A stretch of DNA of 64,000 nucleotides from Mytilus californianus. Its lineage: Eukaryota > Mollusca > Bivalvia > Mytilida > Mytilidae. The DNA is taken from contig NW_026262712.1 in the NCBI RefSeq assembly GCF_021869535.1, positions 52,952,384 through 53,016,383 of the forward strand, in the 5' to 3' direction. The translations under genes and the position numbers were made by a program. Positions 19,490 to 31,693 of the stretch are shown here, in pieces (the stretch's first letter is position 1; the number at the start of each line of letters is the position of its first letter). Below the pieces are notes generated by a model. That model saw nothing but the letters and a program-made list of their open reading frames with translations, searched no databases and was not told the DNA's origin.

Positions 19490-20375
19490 GCTAGAAAGTT
19501 TTCACTTTGCTGGCTGTTTGTGATATATTGAAGGTTTGCATGTGGTCAGGGTTTTGATTTTTATGGATATTTGCTCTTTTGGGAGATAGTTGAACTTTTT
19601 TTTTTTGAAGTATATACTTGCATAAGTCCCATTATGGGTATAAAGTCATTCTAGACAACAACTCCTACAGTTTGAATGTTAGGAAGTTTTCAATATAGTG
19701 GAATTTAATGCGACTGTCATACAAGTGAAAGGTTTTGCTAGCTATATAAGAAAATACCTGTACCAAGTCAGGAATATGAAAATTGTTATCTTTTCGTTTG
19801 ATGTGTTTGAGCTTTTGATTTTGCCATTTGATTAATGATTTCTGTTTTGAATTTTCCTCGCAGTTCAGTATTTTTGTTATTTTACTTTTCATTTTGCTGG
19901 CTGTTTGTACGTATATTGAAGGTGTCCATGTGGTCAGGGTTTTTATTTTTATTAGTATTTGCTGTTTTGGGAGATAGTTGAATTTTGTCATTTTTGGAGT
20001 ATATACTTTCAAAAGTCCCATCATGGGTATATAGTTATTCTAGACAACTTCTCCTACAGTTTGAATGTTAGGAAGTGTACACTTTGTTGGCTGTTTGTAC
20101 ATATATTGAAGGTGTGCATGTGGTCAGGGTTTTGATTTTAATTAGTATTTGCTCTTTTGGGAAATAGTTGAATTTTGTATTTTTTGGAGTATATACTTGC
20201 ATAAGTCCCGTTACTGGTATATAGTTATTCTAGACAACTCCTCCTACAGTTTGAAGGTTAGGAAGTGTTCACTTTGCTGGCTGTTTGTACATATATTGAA
20301 GGTGTGCATGTGGTTAGGGTTTTGATTTTAATTAGTATTTGCTCTTCTGGGAAATAACTGAACTTTGTCATTTTT
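19490..20375 (+). repeat. Tandem array, about 190-bp unit (family B)
   Basis: 'ggctgtttgtacatatattg' recurs at 19899, 20089 and 20279, exactly 190 bp apart, with an older copy at 19509. Each unit holds 'tgtggtcagggttttgattt', 'ggagtatatacttgcataag' and 'ctcctacagtttgaatgtta'. The first spacing is larger because of an inserted piece at about 19690-19890. The same units occur at 21720-22730 and 25029-25850. Confidence 0.9.
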
Positions 20376-23300
20376 GTTGAGCCTGCCACTTTTGTCGCAG
20401 AAAGCTCGACATAGGGATAGTGATCCGGCGGCGGCGGCGGCGTAAGCTAACTTCTTAAAAGCTTTATATTTTAGAAGGTGGAAGACCTGGATGCTTCATA
20501 CTTTGTATATAGATGCCTCATGTTACGAAGTTTCAGTCAGTCTCATGTCCAATGTCCTTGACCTCATTTTCATGGTTCAGTGACTACTTGAAAAAAAAAG
20601 TTCAGATTTTTTGGAATGTTAAAATTCTCTCTTATTATAAGTAATAGGATAACTATATTTGGTATGTGCGTACCTTGCAAGGTCCTCATGCCCGTCAGAC
20701 AGTTTTCACTTGACCTCGACCTCATTTCATGGATCAGTGAACAAGGTTAAGTTTTCGTGGTCAAGTCCATATCTGAGATACTATAAGCATTAGGTCTACT
20801 ATATTTGATGTATGTAATGATAATAAGGTGTACATGTCCAACTGGCAGGTGTCATCTGACCTTGACCTCATTTTTATGGTTCAGTGGTTATAGTTTAGTT
20901 TTTGTGTTTTGGTCTGTTTTTCTAATACTGTATGCAATAGGTCAACTATATTTGGTGTATGGAAATATTTTACGATGTTCATGTCAGTCTGGCAGGTTTT
21001 ATTTGACCTTGATCTCATTTTCAAGGTTCATTGCTAAATGTTAAGTTTTTGTGTTTTGGTCTGTTTTCCAAGTACTGTATGCAGTAGGTCAACTATATTT
21101 GGTGTATGGAAATATTTAATGATGTACATGTCAGTCTGGCAGGTTTTATTTGACCTTGACCTCATTTTCATGGTTCATTGCTTATGTTAAGTGTTTGTGT
21201 TTTGGTCTATTTTTCTTACACTTTAAGCAATAGGTCAACTATATTTGGTGTATTGAATGTTGTAAGGTGTATATGTCTGTCTGGGAGGTATCATCTGACC
21301 TTCACCTCATTTTCATGGTTGATTGGTTAATGTTCAGTTTTCCTGGTTAACTTTTTTTCTTGTATACCTTAAGCAATAGGTCAACTATATTTGGAATGAT
21401 TTTAATGTGTACATGTGTGTCTGGCAGGGTTCAAATGACCTTGACTTCATTTTCATGGTTCATTGGTCAATATAGAATTTCCATTGTTTTGTCTGTTTCT
21501 TTTATACTATAAGCAATAGGTCATCTTTATTCTGTGTATGGAGAGATTGTATTAAAGGTGTACATGTATTTCCGGCTTGGTTTATCTAACCTTTGACCTC
21601 ATTTTCTTGGATCATGAATGTTAATGTGATACTTGTAGTAAAACTTTATATGAAGGACTATCAACATAAAATCAATGGTCAGTATAGTAGGCGAGACATT
21701 TCAGCGTGTGCATTCTTGTTGGAGTATATACTTGCACAAGTCCCGTTATGGGTATATAGTTATTCTAGACAACTCCTCCTACAGTTTGAATGTTAGGATG
21801 TTATCTATTTGCTGGCTGTTTGTACATATATTGAAGGTTTGCATGTCGTCAGGGTTTTTATTTTTATTAGTATTTGCTCTTTTGGGAAATAATTGAACTT
21901 TGTCATTTTTGGAGTATATACTTGCATAAGTCCCGTTATGGATATATAGTTATTCTGGACAACTCCTCCTACAGTTTTAATGTTAGGATGTTTTCACTTA
22001 GCGGGCTGTTTGTACATATATTGGAGGTTTGCATGTGGTCAGGGTTTTGATTTAATATTAATATTTGCTCTTTTGGGAAATAGTTGAATTTGTCATTTTT
22101 GAAGTATATACTTGCATTGGGTGTATATTATATATAGTCATTCTAGACAACTCCTCCTAGAGTTTGAATGTTAGGAAGTTTTTCACTATAATGGAATTTG
22201 ATGCGACTGTTATAAAAGTGAAAGGTTTTGCTAGCTATACAACTAGGTTTAATCCACTATTTTCTTACATAAGAAAATGCCTCTACCAAGTGAGGAATAT
22301 GACAGTTGTAATCCATTCGTTTGATGTGTTTGAGCTTTTGATTTTGCCATTTGATTAGTGATTTCTGTTTTGAATTTTCCTCGCAGTTCAGTATTTTTGT
22401 AATTTTACTTTTCATTTTGCTGGCTGTTTGTACATATATTGAAGGTGTGCATGTGGTCAGGGTTTTTATTTTTATTAGTATTTGCTGTTTTGGGAGATAT
22501 TTGAATTTTGTCATTTTTGGAGTATATACTTGCATAAGTCCCGTTATGGGTATATAGTTATCCTAGACAACTTCTCCTACAGTTTGAATGTTAGGAAGTT
22601 TTCACTTTGCTGGCTGATTGTACATATATTGAAGGTGTGCATGTGGTCAGGGTTTTGATTTTTATTAATACTTGTTCTTTTTGGAGATTGTTGAACTTTG
22701 TCAATTTTGGAGTAAAAACTTGCATAAGAGATGCATAGCGTTTCTGGATAAACCTCATACAGTGAACCAACGACCTTTGCACTCCTATGCTCAACTTTAT
22801 GTATTTTGAAATAATACTTTGCATCTGCGGGGCATCATTTGTGTCTCCTAGACACAATAATATCTCAAAAGAAAGACCTCCATTAACTTTATTATAATAC
22901 AGTTACTTCAGAGTGGCATGTGGGGGCATTACTTTGTCTAGTTTGCATTATTTTCTCTATTCTTTACATTTTCTACCTTTATTTCACACTTTTTGCCTGT
23001 TATTCTCTATTCTATAAACCCCCTTTACACCTTCAGACAAGACATTGTCTACAAATAAGTCAACGTGATCAAAATTGTTAGTCAACACCTGACTGAAGCT
23101 ATTGCCTTTTAATCACGGGTTTTACCAATCTTTGAAATTTTGCTGATTATCTTGAAAACTATAAGTGTAGATAGATAAAACTTTTAATAGGAAAAAAATA
23201 TCAACAAGACGAGATCTATAAATAAGTCCGAAATCGCTGGTCAACTCCTTATCGAAACATGAAATGCGGAGAGGAATTGGAAAAATCATGGAACATGGTT

Positions 23301-23686
23301 ACATCACAAAACACCAACATCATGTTGATGGGAGACTTTAACTGTCCAGATATAAACTGGGAATCAAATACAGTAAACTTAAACGCAAATGATAAAGAAA
23401 TTCATACATAATAGTATTTACATTGTTTCATAGAACAAATTTATTCGTTCAGTGTATGTTCACTTGTGTCAATATGTCGTTTGATTGAGTTAAGCCATTT
23501 GAATTGATATTTGATAGTGTGTCTTTCTATGATGTGATGTTACACTATTGTTTCAGGTAAGGATGAAGGTTGGTACCTATTAAAACGTTTAAACCCGCTG
23601 CCTTTGTTTTCACCTGTCCTAAGTCAGGAATCTGATGTTCAGTGGTTGTCGTTTGTTGATGTGGTTCATAAGTGTATCTCGTTTTT
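20376..23686 (+). repeat. Segmental tandem duplication, copy 1 (about 3.3 kb)
   Basis: The unit contains in order: a family A array (head 'gagcctgc...', units with TGACCTTGACCTCA), 190-bp family B units, a segment ending in the near-palindrome at 22841-22859, a LINE endonuclease fragment, and part of a family M element. Corresponding points in copy 2 lie about 3310 bp away in the first half and 3126-3128 bp away in the second half. The step of about 183 bp equals one family B unit. Confidence 0.9.
23262..23405 (+). pseudogene. LINE endonuclease fragment, duplicated copy 1
   Basis: The frame reads 'NIMLMGDFNCPDINWES', the GDFN core of the endonuclease/exonuclease/phosphatase domain of CR1/Jockey-type LINEs, and stops after 'DKEIHT'. 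The upstream part of the endonuclease is absent. It was copied here by the segmental duplication. Confidence 0.8.
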
Positions 23687-26600
23687 GTCGAGCCTGCGAC
23701 TTTTGTCGCAGAAAGCTCGACATAGGGATAGTGATCCGGCGGCGGCGGCGGCGTTAGCTAACTTCTTAAAAGCTTTATATTTTAGAAGGTGGAAGATCTG
23801 GATGCTTCATACTTTGTATATAGATGCCTCATGTTACGAAGTTTCCTTCAGTCACATGTCCAATGTCCTTGACCTCATTTTCATGGTTCAGTGACTACTT
23901 GAAAAAAAAGTTCAGATTTTTTGGAATGTTAAATTCTCTCTTATTATAAGTAATAGAATAGCTATATTTGGTATGTGCGTACCTTGCAAGGTCCTCATGC
24001 CCGTCAGACAGTTTTCACTTGACCTCGACCTCATTTCATGGATCAGTGAACAAGGTTAAGTTTTCGTGGTCAAGTCCATATCTGAGATACTATAAGCATT
24101 AGGTCTACTATATTTGATGTATGTAATGATAGTAAGGTGTACATGTCCAATTGGTAGGTGTCATCTGACCTTGACCTCATTTTTATGGTTCAGTGGTTTT
24201 AGTTTAGTTTTTGTGTTTTGGTCTGTTTTTCTAATACTGTATGCAATAGGTCAACTATATGTGGTGTATGGAAATATTTTACGATGTTCATGTCAGTCTG
24301 GCAGGTTTTATTTGACCTTGATCTCATTTTCAAGGTTCATTGCTAAATGTTAAGTTTTTGTGTTTTGGTCTGTTTTCCAAGTACTGTATGCAGTAGGTCA
24401 ACTATATTTGGTGTATGGAAATATTTAATGATGTATATGTCAGTCTGGCAGGTTTTATTTGACCTTGACCTCATTTTCATGGTTCATTGCTTATGTTAAG
24501 TGTTTGTGTTTTGGTCTGTTTTTCTTACACTTTAAGCAATAGGTCAACTATATTTGGTGTATGGAATGTTGTAAGGTGTATATGTCTGTCTGGGAAGTAT
24601 CATCTGACCTTCACCTCATTTTCATGGTTGATTGGTTAATGTTCAGTTTTCCTGGTTAACTTTTTTTCTTGTATACCTTAAGCAATAGGTCAACTATATT
24701 TGGAATGATTTTAATGTGTACATGTGTGTCTGGCAGGGTTCAAATGACCTTGACTTCATTTTCATGGTTCATTGGTCAATATAGAATTTCCATGGTTTGG
24801 TCTGTTTCTTTTATACTATAAGCAATAGGTCATCTATATTCTGTGTATGGAGAGATTGTATTAAAGGTGTACATGTATTTCCGGCTTGGTTTATCTAACC
24901 TTGACCTCATTTTCTTGGATCATAAATGTTAATGTGATACTTGTAGTAAAACTTTATATGAAGGACTATCAACATAAAATCAATGGTCAGTATAGTAGGC
25001 GAGACATTTCAGCGTGTGCACTCTTGTTGGAGTATATACTTGCACAAGTCCCGTTATGGGTATATAGTTATTCTAGAGAACTCCTCCTACAGTTTGAATG
25101 TTAGGATGTTATCTATTTGCTGGCTGTTTGTACATATATTGGAAGTTTGCATGTCGTCAGGGTTTTTATTTTTATTAGTATTTGCTCTTTTGGGAAATAA
25201 TTGAACTTTGTCATTTTTGGAGTATATACTTGCATAAGTCCCATTATGGGTGTATATTATATATAGTTATTCTAGACAACTCCTCCTACAGTTTGAATGT
25301 TAGGAAGTTTTCACTATAATGGAATTTGATTCGACTGTTATACAAGTGAAAGGTTTTGCTAGCTATACAACTAGTTTTAATCCTCCATTTTCTACATAAG
25401 AAAATGCCTCTACCAAATGAGGAATATGACAGTTGTAATCCATTCGTTTGATGTGTTTGAGCTTTTGATTTTGCCATTTGATTAGTGATTTCTGTTTTGA
25501 ATTTTCCTCGCAGTTCAGTATTTTTGTAATTTTACTTTTCATCTGCTGGCTGTTTGTACATATATTGAAGGTGTGCATATGGTCAGGGTTTTTATTTTTA
25601 TTAGTATTTGCTGTTTTGGGAGATAGTTGAATTTTGTCATTTTTGGAGTATATACTTGCATAAGTCCCGTTATGGGTATATAGTTATCCTAGACAACTAC
25701 TCCTACAGTTTGAATGTTAGGAAGTTTTCACTTTGCTGGCTGTTTGTACATATATTGAAGGTGTGCATGTGGTCAGGGTTTTGATTTTTATTAACACTTG
25801 TTCTTTTTGGAGATTGTTGAACTTTGTCAATTTTGGAGTAAAAACTTGCATAAGAGATGCATAGCGTTTCTGGATAAACCTCATACAGTGAACCAACGAC
25901 CTTTGCACTCCTATGCTCAACTTTATGTATTTTGAAATAATACTTTGCATCTGCGGGGCATCATTTGTGTCTCCCAGACACAATAATATCTCAAAGAAAG
26001 ACCTCCATTGACTTTATTATAATACAGTTACTTCAGAGTGGCATGTGGGGGCATTACTTTGTCTAGTTTGCATTATTTTCTCTATTCTTTACATTTTCTA
26101 CCTTTATTTCACACTTTTTGCCAGTTATTCTCTATTCTATAAACCCTCTTTACACCTTCAGACAAGACATTGTCTACAAATAAGTCAACGTGATCAAAAT
26201 TGTTAGTCAACACCTGACTGAAGCTATTGCCTTTTAATCACGGGTTTTACCAATCTTTGAAATTTTGCTGATTATCTTGAAAACTATAATAAGTGTAGAT
26301 AGATAAAACTTTTAATAGGAAAAAAATATCAACAAGACGAGATCTATAAATAAGTCCGAAATCGTTGGTCAACTCCTTATCGAAACATGAAATGCGGAGA
26401 GGAATTGGAAAAATCATGGAACATGGTTACATCACAAAACACCAACATCATGTTGATGGGAGACTTTAACTGTCCAGATATAAACTGGGAATCAAATACA
26501 GTAAACTTAAACGAAAATGATAAAGAAATTCATACATAATAGTATTTACATTGTTTCATAGATCAAATTTATTTGTTCAGTGTATGTTCACTTGTGTTAA

Positions 26601-26814
26601 TATGTCGTTTGATTGAGTTAAGCCATTTGAATTGATATTTGATAGTGTGTCTTTCTATGATGTGATGTTACAATATTGTTTCAGGTAAGGATGAAGGTTG
26701 GTACCTATTAAAACGTTTAAACCCGCTGCCTTTGTTTTCACCTGTCCTAAGTCAGGAATCTGATGTTCAGTGGTTGTCGTTTGTTGATGTGGTTCATAAG
26801 TGTATCTCGTTTTT
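23687..26814 (+). repeat. Segmental tandem duplication, copy 2 (about 3.1 kb)
   Basis: Near-identical to copy 1 through most of its length, with one family B unit fewer (around 25204-25290). The high similarity indicates a recent event. Frames encoded in both copies are repeat-derived. Confidence 0.9.
26390..26533 (+). pseudogene. LINE-1st part: endonuclease fragment
   Basis: Same fragment as at 23262, 3128 bp away. Its end 'gataaagaaattcat' joins in frame to 'gaactactt' at 27986 once the intervening insertion is removed, giving 'DKEIHELLTRENNLLDEV'. It is therefore the 5' part of the element that continues at 27975. Confidence 0.8.
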
Positions 26815-27974
26815 GTCGAGCCTGCGACTTTTGTCGCAGAAATCTCGACATAGGGATAGTGATCCGGCGACGGCGGCGGCGTTAGCTAACTTCTTAAAAG
26901 CTTTATATTTTAGAAGGTGGAAGATCTGGATGCTTCATACTTTGTATATAGATGCCTCATGTTACGAAGTTTCCTTCAGTCACATGTCCAATGTCCTTGA
27001 CCTCATTTTCATGGTTCAGTGACTACTTGAAAAAAAAGTTCAGATTTTTTGTAATGTTAAATTCTCTCTTATTATAAGTAATAGGATAACTATATTTGGT
27101 ATGTGCGTACCTTGCAAGGTCCTCATGCCCGTCAGACAGTTTTCACTTGACCTCGACCTCATTTCATGGATCAGTGAACAAGGTTAAGTTTTCGTGGTCA
27201 AGTCCATATCTCAGATACTATAAGCAATAGGTCTAGTATATTCGGTGTATGGAAGGACTGTAAGGTGTACATGGTCTAGCTGGCAGGTGGCATGGTTCAG
27301 TGGTCAAAATTAAGTATTTGAGTTTTGTTTTTTTCTAATACTATATGCAATAGTTCAACTATAGTTGGTGTATGGAAGTATTTTATGATCTTTATGTCAG
27401 TCACGCAGGTTTTATTTGACCTTGACCTCATTTTCAAGGTTCATTGCTCAGTGTTAAGTTTTTGTGTTTTGGTCTGTTTTTCTTAAACTATAAGCAATAG
27501 GTCAACTGTATTTGTTGTATGGAAGAATTGTTAGCTGTACATGCCTGTCTAGCATGGTTCATCTGACCTTGACCTCATGTTCATGGTTCATTGGTCAATG
27601 TTTAGTTTACTTGGTTAATATTAAGTTTATGTGACAGTTGTAATAAACCTTTATATTTAGGACTATCAACATAATATCAATGATTAGTAAGAAGGCGAGA
27701 CATTTCAGCGTGTGTACTCTTATTTAAAATAGATTAGAGCGTTTGTTTTCCTGTTTGAATGGATTTACAATAGTCATTTTGTGGCCCTTTATAGCTTTCT
27801 GTTCGGTGTGAGCCATTGCTCCATGTTGAAGACCGTACTTTGACTAATAATCATGATAATGGTTTACTTTTACAAATTGTGACTTGGATGGAGAGTTGTC
27901 TCATTTGCACTCATACCACATCGTCTCATTATATCTAATAACTCATGGAACTAACAGCATCTTTTTCAATTTAC
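26534..27974 (-). mobile_element. Family M element inserted in the LINE, itself split by family A
   Basis: The DNA between two direct copies of AAGAAATTCAT (26523-26533, 27975-27985) is foreign to the LINE. Its outer parts (about 26534-26814 and 27722-27974) are a minus-strand family M element ('aacccgctgcctttg', 'acctgtcctaagtcaggaat', then 'tgaagaccgtactttgac', 'ggatggagagttgtctcatt'). Its middle (26815-27722) is the family A array. Confidence 0.7.
26815..27722 (+). repeat. Partial third copy (family A part only)
   Basis: It starts with the same 'gtcgagcctgcgacttttgt' head and follows copies 1 and 2 for about 450 bp, then diverges but keeps the same units up to 'gcgagacatttcagcgtgtg'. After that the sequence returns to family M rather than family B, so this copy marks the original position of the family A insertion. 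Confidence 0.8.
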
Positions 27975-29990
27975 AAGAAATTCATGAACTACTTACAAGA
28001 GAGAACAATCTTCTTGATGAAGTATTAACTTCAAATCCATCTCTTGTAAAATCATCCAAAAATGCGCCAGGCATATCAGACCACGAAAAGGTAGTAACAT
28101 ACTGCAACACTAAGCCATACTATCAGCGCAGTAAACCAAGTAGTCTGTAGCTATTCAAAGGCCAATTGAGAGACACTAAATGAAGGTATCACCAAAACAT
28201 CATCAAAGATAAAACAGATGTACAATGAAGGCTCAAATGCCCAAGAAATGAGTGACACCTTTAAAAACGAACTATTCCAAAGCATTGACAAGCACATACC
28301 ATCCAAAGAACAGCCTCCCTTTGGGTAGCTCAAAAAATAAAGGAGCTATTTAAAAAATAAAGCAGACTTTACCAACAAGCAAATCGCACAAAAAACTGGA
28401 CTTAATATAGACACTTCCAAAAAGAAACCAAAAGACAGATAAGGAAAGTTGAATGGGCACATCCATATCAATAATACCATACTAAAAGGTTAAAAAATAA
28501 CACCAAACCGTTCTGGAAATACATCAAAACCAGGGGAAATGACAACATTGGAGTGTCTCCATTAAAGAACAACGGCAAACTCATCAACGACAGTAAAGGA
28601 AAAGTAGAAATACTATTAATTAAACAATTTAAATCTGTCTTCACAATAGACAAATCCACAACCATACCAAAACATATCGAGGACTTCATACCTAACTACT
28701 AATAAAACATCTAGAAAGGCACGAATTTTTAACATCATTAAACCATGGTTTCAAATCTGGTTTTTCATGGAAAACCCAATTACTAGTCACCCTAAACGAC
28801 TTCATGAAAAAACATGAAGAAGGTCTCCTAACTGAAATTGCCATCTTAGATTTCTCTAAAGCTTTCGACACAATACCCCATGGCTATAAGAAACTCCTGT
28901 CAAAAATGGGCAAATATGGATTAAGAGGGTCAATAAACAACTGGCTGAATGTAATCTTGACAAATAGAAAAATGAAAGTCGTAGTAGAAGGAGAACAATC
29001 CGAAGAAGTAACGATTGACGCTGGTGTCCCACAAGCTTAAGACACGGTCCTTTGACCTTACTCTTCCTTTGTCATATAAATGAACTCCAAGACACAGTCA
29101 GTTCGTCAGTTCAACTATTCATAGATGACTGCCTACTCGACAGATCCATAAAGACACAGATCAGAAAGATCATGACATCCTCCAAGAGGATCTGCTACAC
29201 CCTAAGCATAAAAAAGCCAAAAACTATACAGTTTGAACGGACATAAGTCATAACATAGAAATCTTAAAAGACCAAAAATGGACTACCCGTATTCCAACGT
29301 AGCGAATAAGGCTAACTCAACATTGGGCTTTCTGATAATTAGTTTTAATATTGTCAACAAGAATGCAAGAAAACAGCATATATTTCGCTTGTCAGGTCAA
29401 CAATGGAGGATGGAGCAATAGTATGGGACCCCTACACATCTACAAACATCAACAAGCTTGAAAGGATACATCGACAAACATCAAGATTTTTTTATAACGG
29501 GAGACTACGAATCCAGAGAAGATGGTTGCGTCTCAAATAAGAATTACGAGATCTACAGACAAGAAGCTAATATTTCTGTACAAAGTGGTTGAGGAGCTAG
29601 TTCCTGCTTTAGAACCAAACGAATATTAAAAAACAAAACACGTTCAAAAAGAACAATTACTGCCAAGAAATTTGACAATAACCAGACAAAAAACATTGTG
29701 GAAAAACAAGTTAAAAACAACACAAAGTGTTTTGAGAATCCAACTAGCAATACATCACAATACTCAAACTCATTCTTCGTGAAAACAGTGATCGAGTGGA
29801 ACCACCTTGAAGATTCTATACTGCTCGCATCGAGCGTTTCAAGCTTTAAAACTGCTCTCGCGCACCGTCAATGTATCGGCACATTGTACTCATACAGATA
29901 CAGATATAGAGACAAATTATTGAAACTTTTGCCCTTCACCTACGGGTTTTCCAATTTTGTCTTTTTTGTCTATTATCTGAAATAGATAGA
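27975..29990 (+). pseudogene. CR1/Jockey-like LINE, 3' part, decayed
   Basis: Recognisable in order: the endonuclease C-terminus with 'GISDH' (about 28065-28085); a linker; reverse transcriptase with 'ILDFSKAFDTIPH' (about 28838-28880), 'GVPQA' in place of GVPQG followed by a stop (29020-29040), and 'LFIDDCLL' in place of FADD (about 29118-29140); and C-terminal pieces resembling 'STLGFL', 'WDPYTSTNINKLERI' and 'VEELVPALEPNEY'. Frames change repeatedly, several stops interrupt them, and part of the palm is deleted. It cannot encode an active enzyme. Clade assignment is by pattern only. Confidence 0.75.
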
Positions 29991-30207
29991 CAGATACATT
30001 GAATAACAAAATGATCAGCAAGTCCAGATTTTCAAAATAAGTCAATCTGATGGATTTCTTTTGCAAATTTTGCCGATTATCTTGAAAACTTTAATAGGTA
30101 GCAAAAATGATCAGCAAGACAAGATCTTCAAATAAGTTGGCGTGACCTTAATCGTTAGTCGACTCCTTATTGAAGTTATAGCCCTTTAATGACGATTTTT
30201 CCCATTT
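29991..30207 (+). repeat. Tandem repeat flanking the LINE
   Basis: Units with 'gatcagcaagacaagatctt' and 'caaataagttggcgtgac' match sequence at 23040-23260 and 26165-26385 on the other side of the LINE, suggesting the LINE inserted into this older array. Confidence 0.55.
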
Positions 30208-31075
30208 TTGTCGATCCTGCGAAATTTATTTTTCGAAAGCGAAACAAGGCGATCATAGATTCCGTCGTCGGCGTCAACATTTAGGTTCAGTGTTAGGTTT
30301 AAGTTTTTTGTAGACATCAATAACTTTGTCAAACTTACATAGAAATTTATGATATTTGGACACAGACTTGTTTATGACCAAAAGACAGTATCCAGGGCAA
30401 CATTTTGAAAATATTTATTTTCATTTTGCCGTATTCTACTGATAAATAGACTTATTTTTGTTTACATTTAACAAACAGATACAGTCTGGTTTTAAAGTTA
30501 GTTGCACATCAATTACTTCATCAAACCTTCATAGAATCTTATGTTACTTTGGAAGAATCTTTCCATGATTAAGAGATAATGTTTGCAGCAAACTTTTGAA
30601 AATGTTTTTTTTTATTTTCAATTTTTTGTTTGTTCTAAAAGATGGACTTATTTTTTTACAGTCAACATTTACAGACAGTCTGGGATCAAACCTTTTTGAC
30701 ATGATGCATTTGTAAAACGTCATAGATTGTTTATGAAGCTAGCTATAAAACCAGGTTTAATCCGCCATATTCGACATAAGGAAATGCCTGTACCAAGTCA
30801 GAAATATGACATTTTTTTCCATTCGGTTGATGTGTTTGAACTTTTGATTTTGCCATTCCATGACTTTCCGTTGTGAATTTCCCTTGTAGTTCGGTATTTT
30901 TGCTTTTTAGACTGAAGCTAATCTTCAAGTCCATGAAATATCATCTAAATAAAAGTTAATCTTTTTTAGAAAACTGTATTTTACTAGTAAATGGTTTCTC
31001 TTTTTATGTCAACATTACACTTTTACACTGACAGCAGCAATCTAAGGTGAGACAAAGTGTTCTACGGAACCCTTT
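30208..31075 (+). repeat. Family R repeat
   Basis: It has the head 'tcgatcctgcgaaatttat' with 'ttccgtcgtcggcgtcaac', followed by about four diverged 180-bp subunits ('tcaataactttgtcaaac', 'gacttgtttatgaccaaaag'), and the right end 'ttctacggaaccctt'. A short unrelated segment at about 30745-30915 matches the piece seen at 19690 and 22190 ('tgacattt...gttgatgtgtttgaacttttg'). Confidence 0.65.
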
Positions 31076-31550
31076 CTCAAATTTTATTATCTAAAACCTG
31101 ACAATGTGATTTTATATATAATTAAAGATGATCTTTAAATCATGTTATTTGAAAACCGGTAAATTTCCTTGTCGGAAATCTTGTTTTCCGATGATGTTCT
31201 ATACTTTATCTACGCATTTCAAAATCTGCGTATAAATACAATGTGTAACGAAAAGCTATCATATGAATGTATAGAGATTTCTAACTCAGTGCAAAATGGT
31301 CCTGATAAAAACAATATCTATAAGTGTCTTAACTCCTTGTTTCGTTATTGGTTGGTGAAACTACTCAAGAACCTGGTAAGTAACCATTACATAATAAGTC
31401 TATACTTAGAATGCATAGCATCAGGAAATGGTAATTTTAAATTTCAGAAAGAGGCTGAACTTCAAATTAAGCAGGGCTGGTGCTTGACGGGAATAATATT
31501 TCACCGGAGAATAATGGTTTGTATTGTTAGTAAAGTGAAGGACATATAAT
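31076..31550. other. No firm feature; possible exon at about 31169-31375
   Basis: An open frame ends at a strong donor (CTG|GTAAGT, 31376) in phase 0. It has no recognisable domain and no convincing acceptor. Its phase does not fit the FReD exon downstream, which needs a phase-1 donor. Confidence 0.25.
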
Positions 31551-31690
31551 AATAAGAAGATATGGTATGATTGCCAATGAGACAATTCTCCACCAGAGAT
31601 CAAATGACACAAAAATTAACAAGCCCATACCGCATAGTCAGCCATTAAAGACCCCAAAATGATAAAATTAATGTAAAACAAAATGTATTT
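31551..31690 (+). repeat. Family M copy
   Basis: 'gatatggtatgattgccaat', 'gagacaattctccaccagag' and 'caaatgacacaaaaattaac' are present. It is truncated before the longer part of the family. Confidence 0.8.
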
Positions 31691-31693
31691 GTG

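Larger units (their letters stand above)
20857..27577 (-). promoter_or_regulatory. Array of nuclear-receptor-like half sites in family A units
   Basis: TGACCTTGACCTCA occurs exactly at 20857, 21151, 24166, 24460, 27417 and 27564, with one-base variants between. Its reverse complement TGAGGTCAAGGTCA contains two AGGTCA half sites without a spacer (DR0) and the extended half site TCAAGGTCA that is the consensus for ERR/FTZ-F1-type receptors. The motif match is exact; regulatory use is speculation, because the motif recurs simply as part of a tandem repeat. Confidence 0.25.

Noticed and set aside
23604-27022. Two 96-residue proteins at 23604 and 26732
   Set aside because: Both come from the junction of family M and family A repeats and are identical only because the block was duplicated.
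31169-31375. Upstream exon of the FReD gene
   Set aside because: The GTAAGT donor is good, but its phase 0 does not match the phase-1 start of the FReD exon and no acceptor or domain was found.
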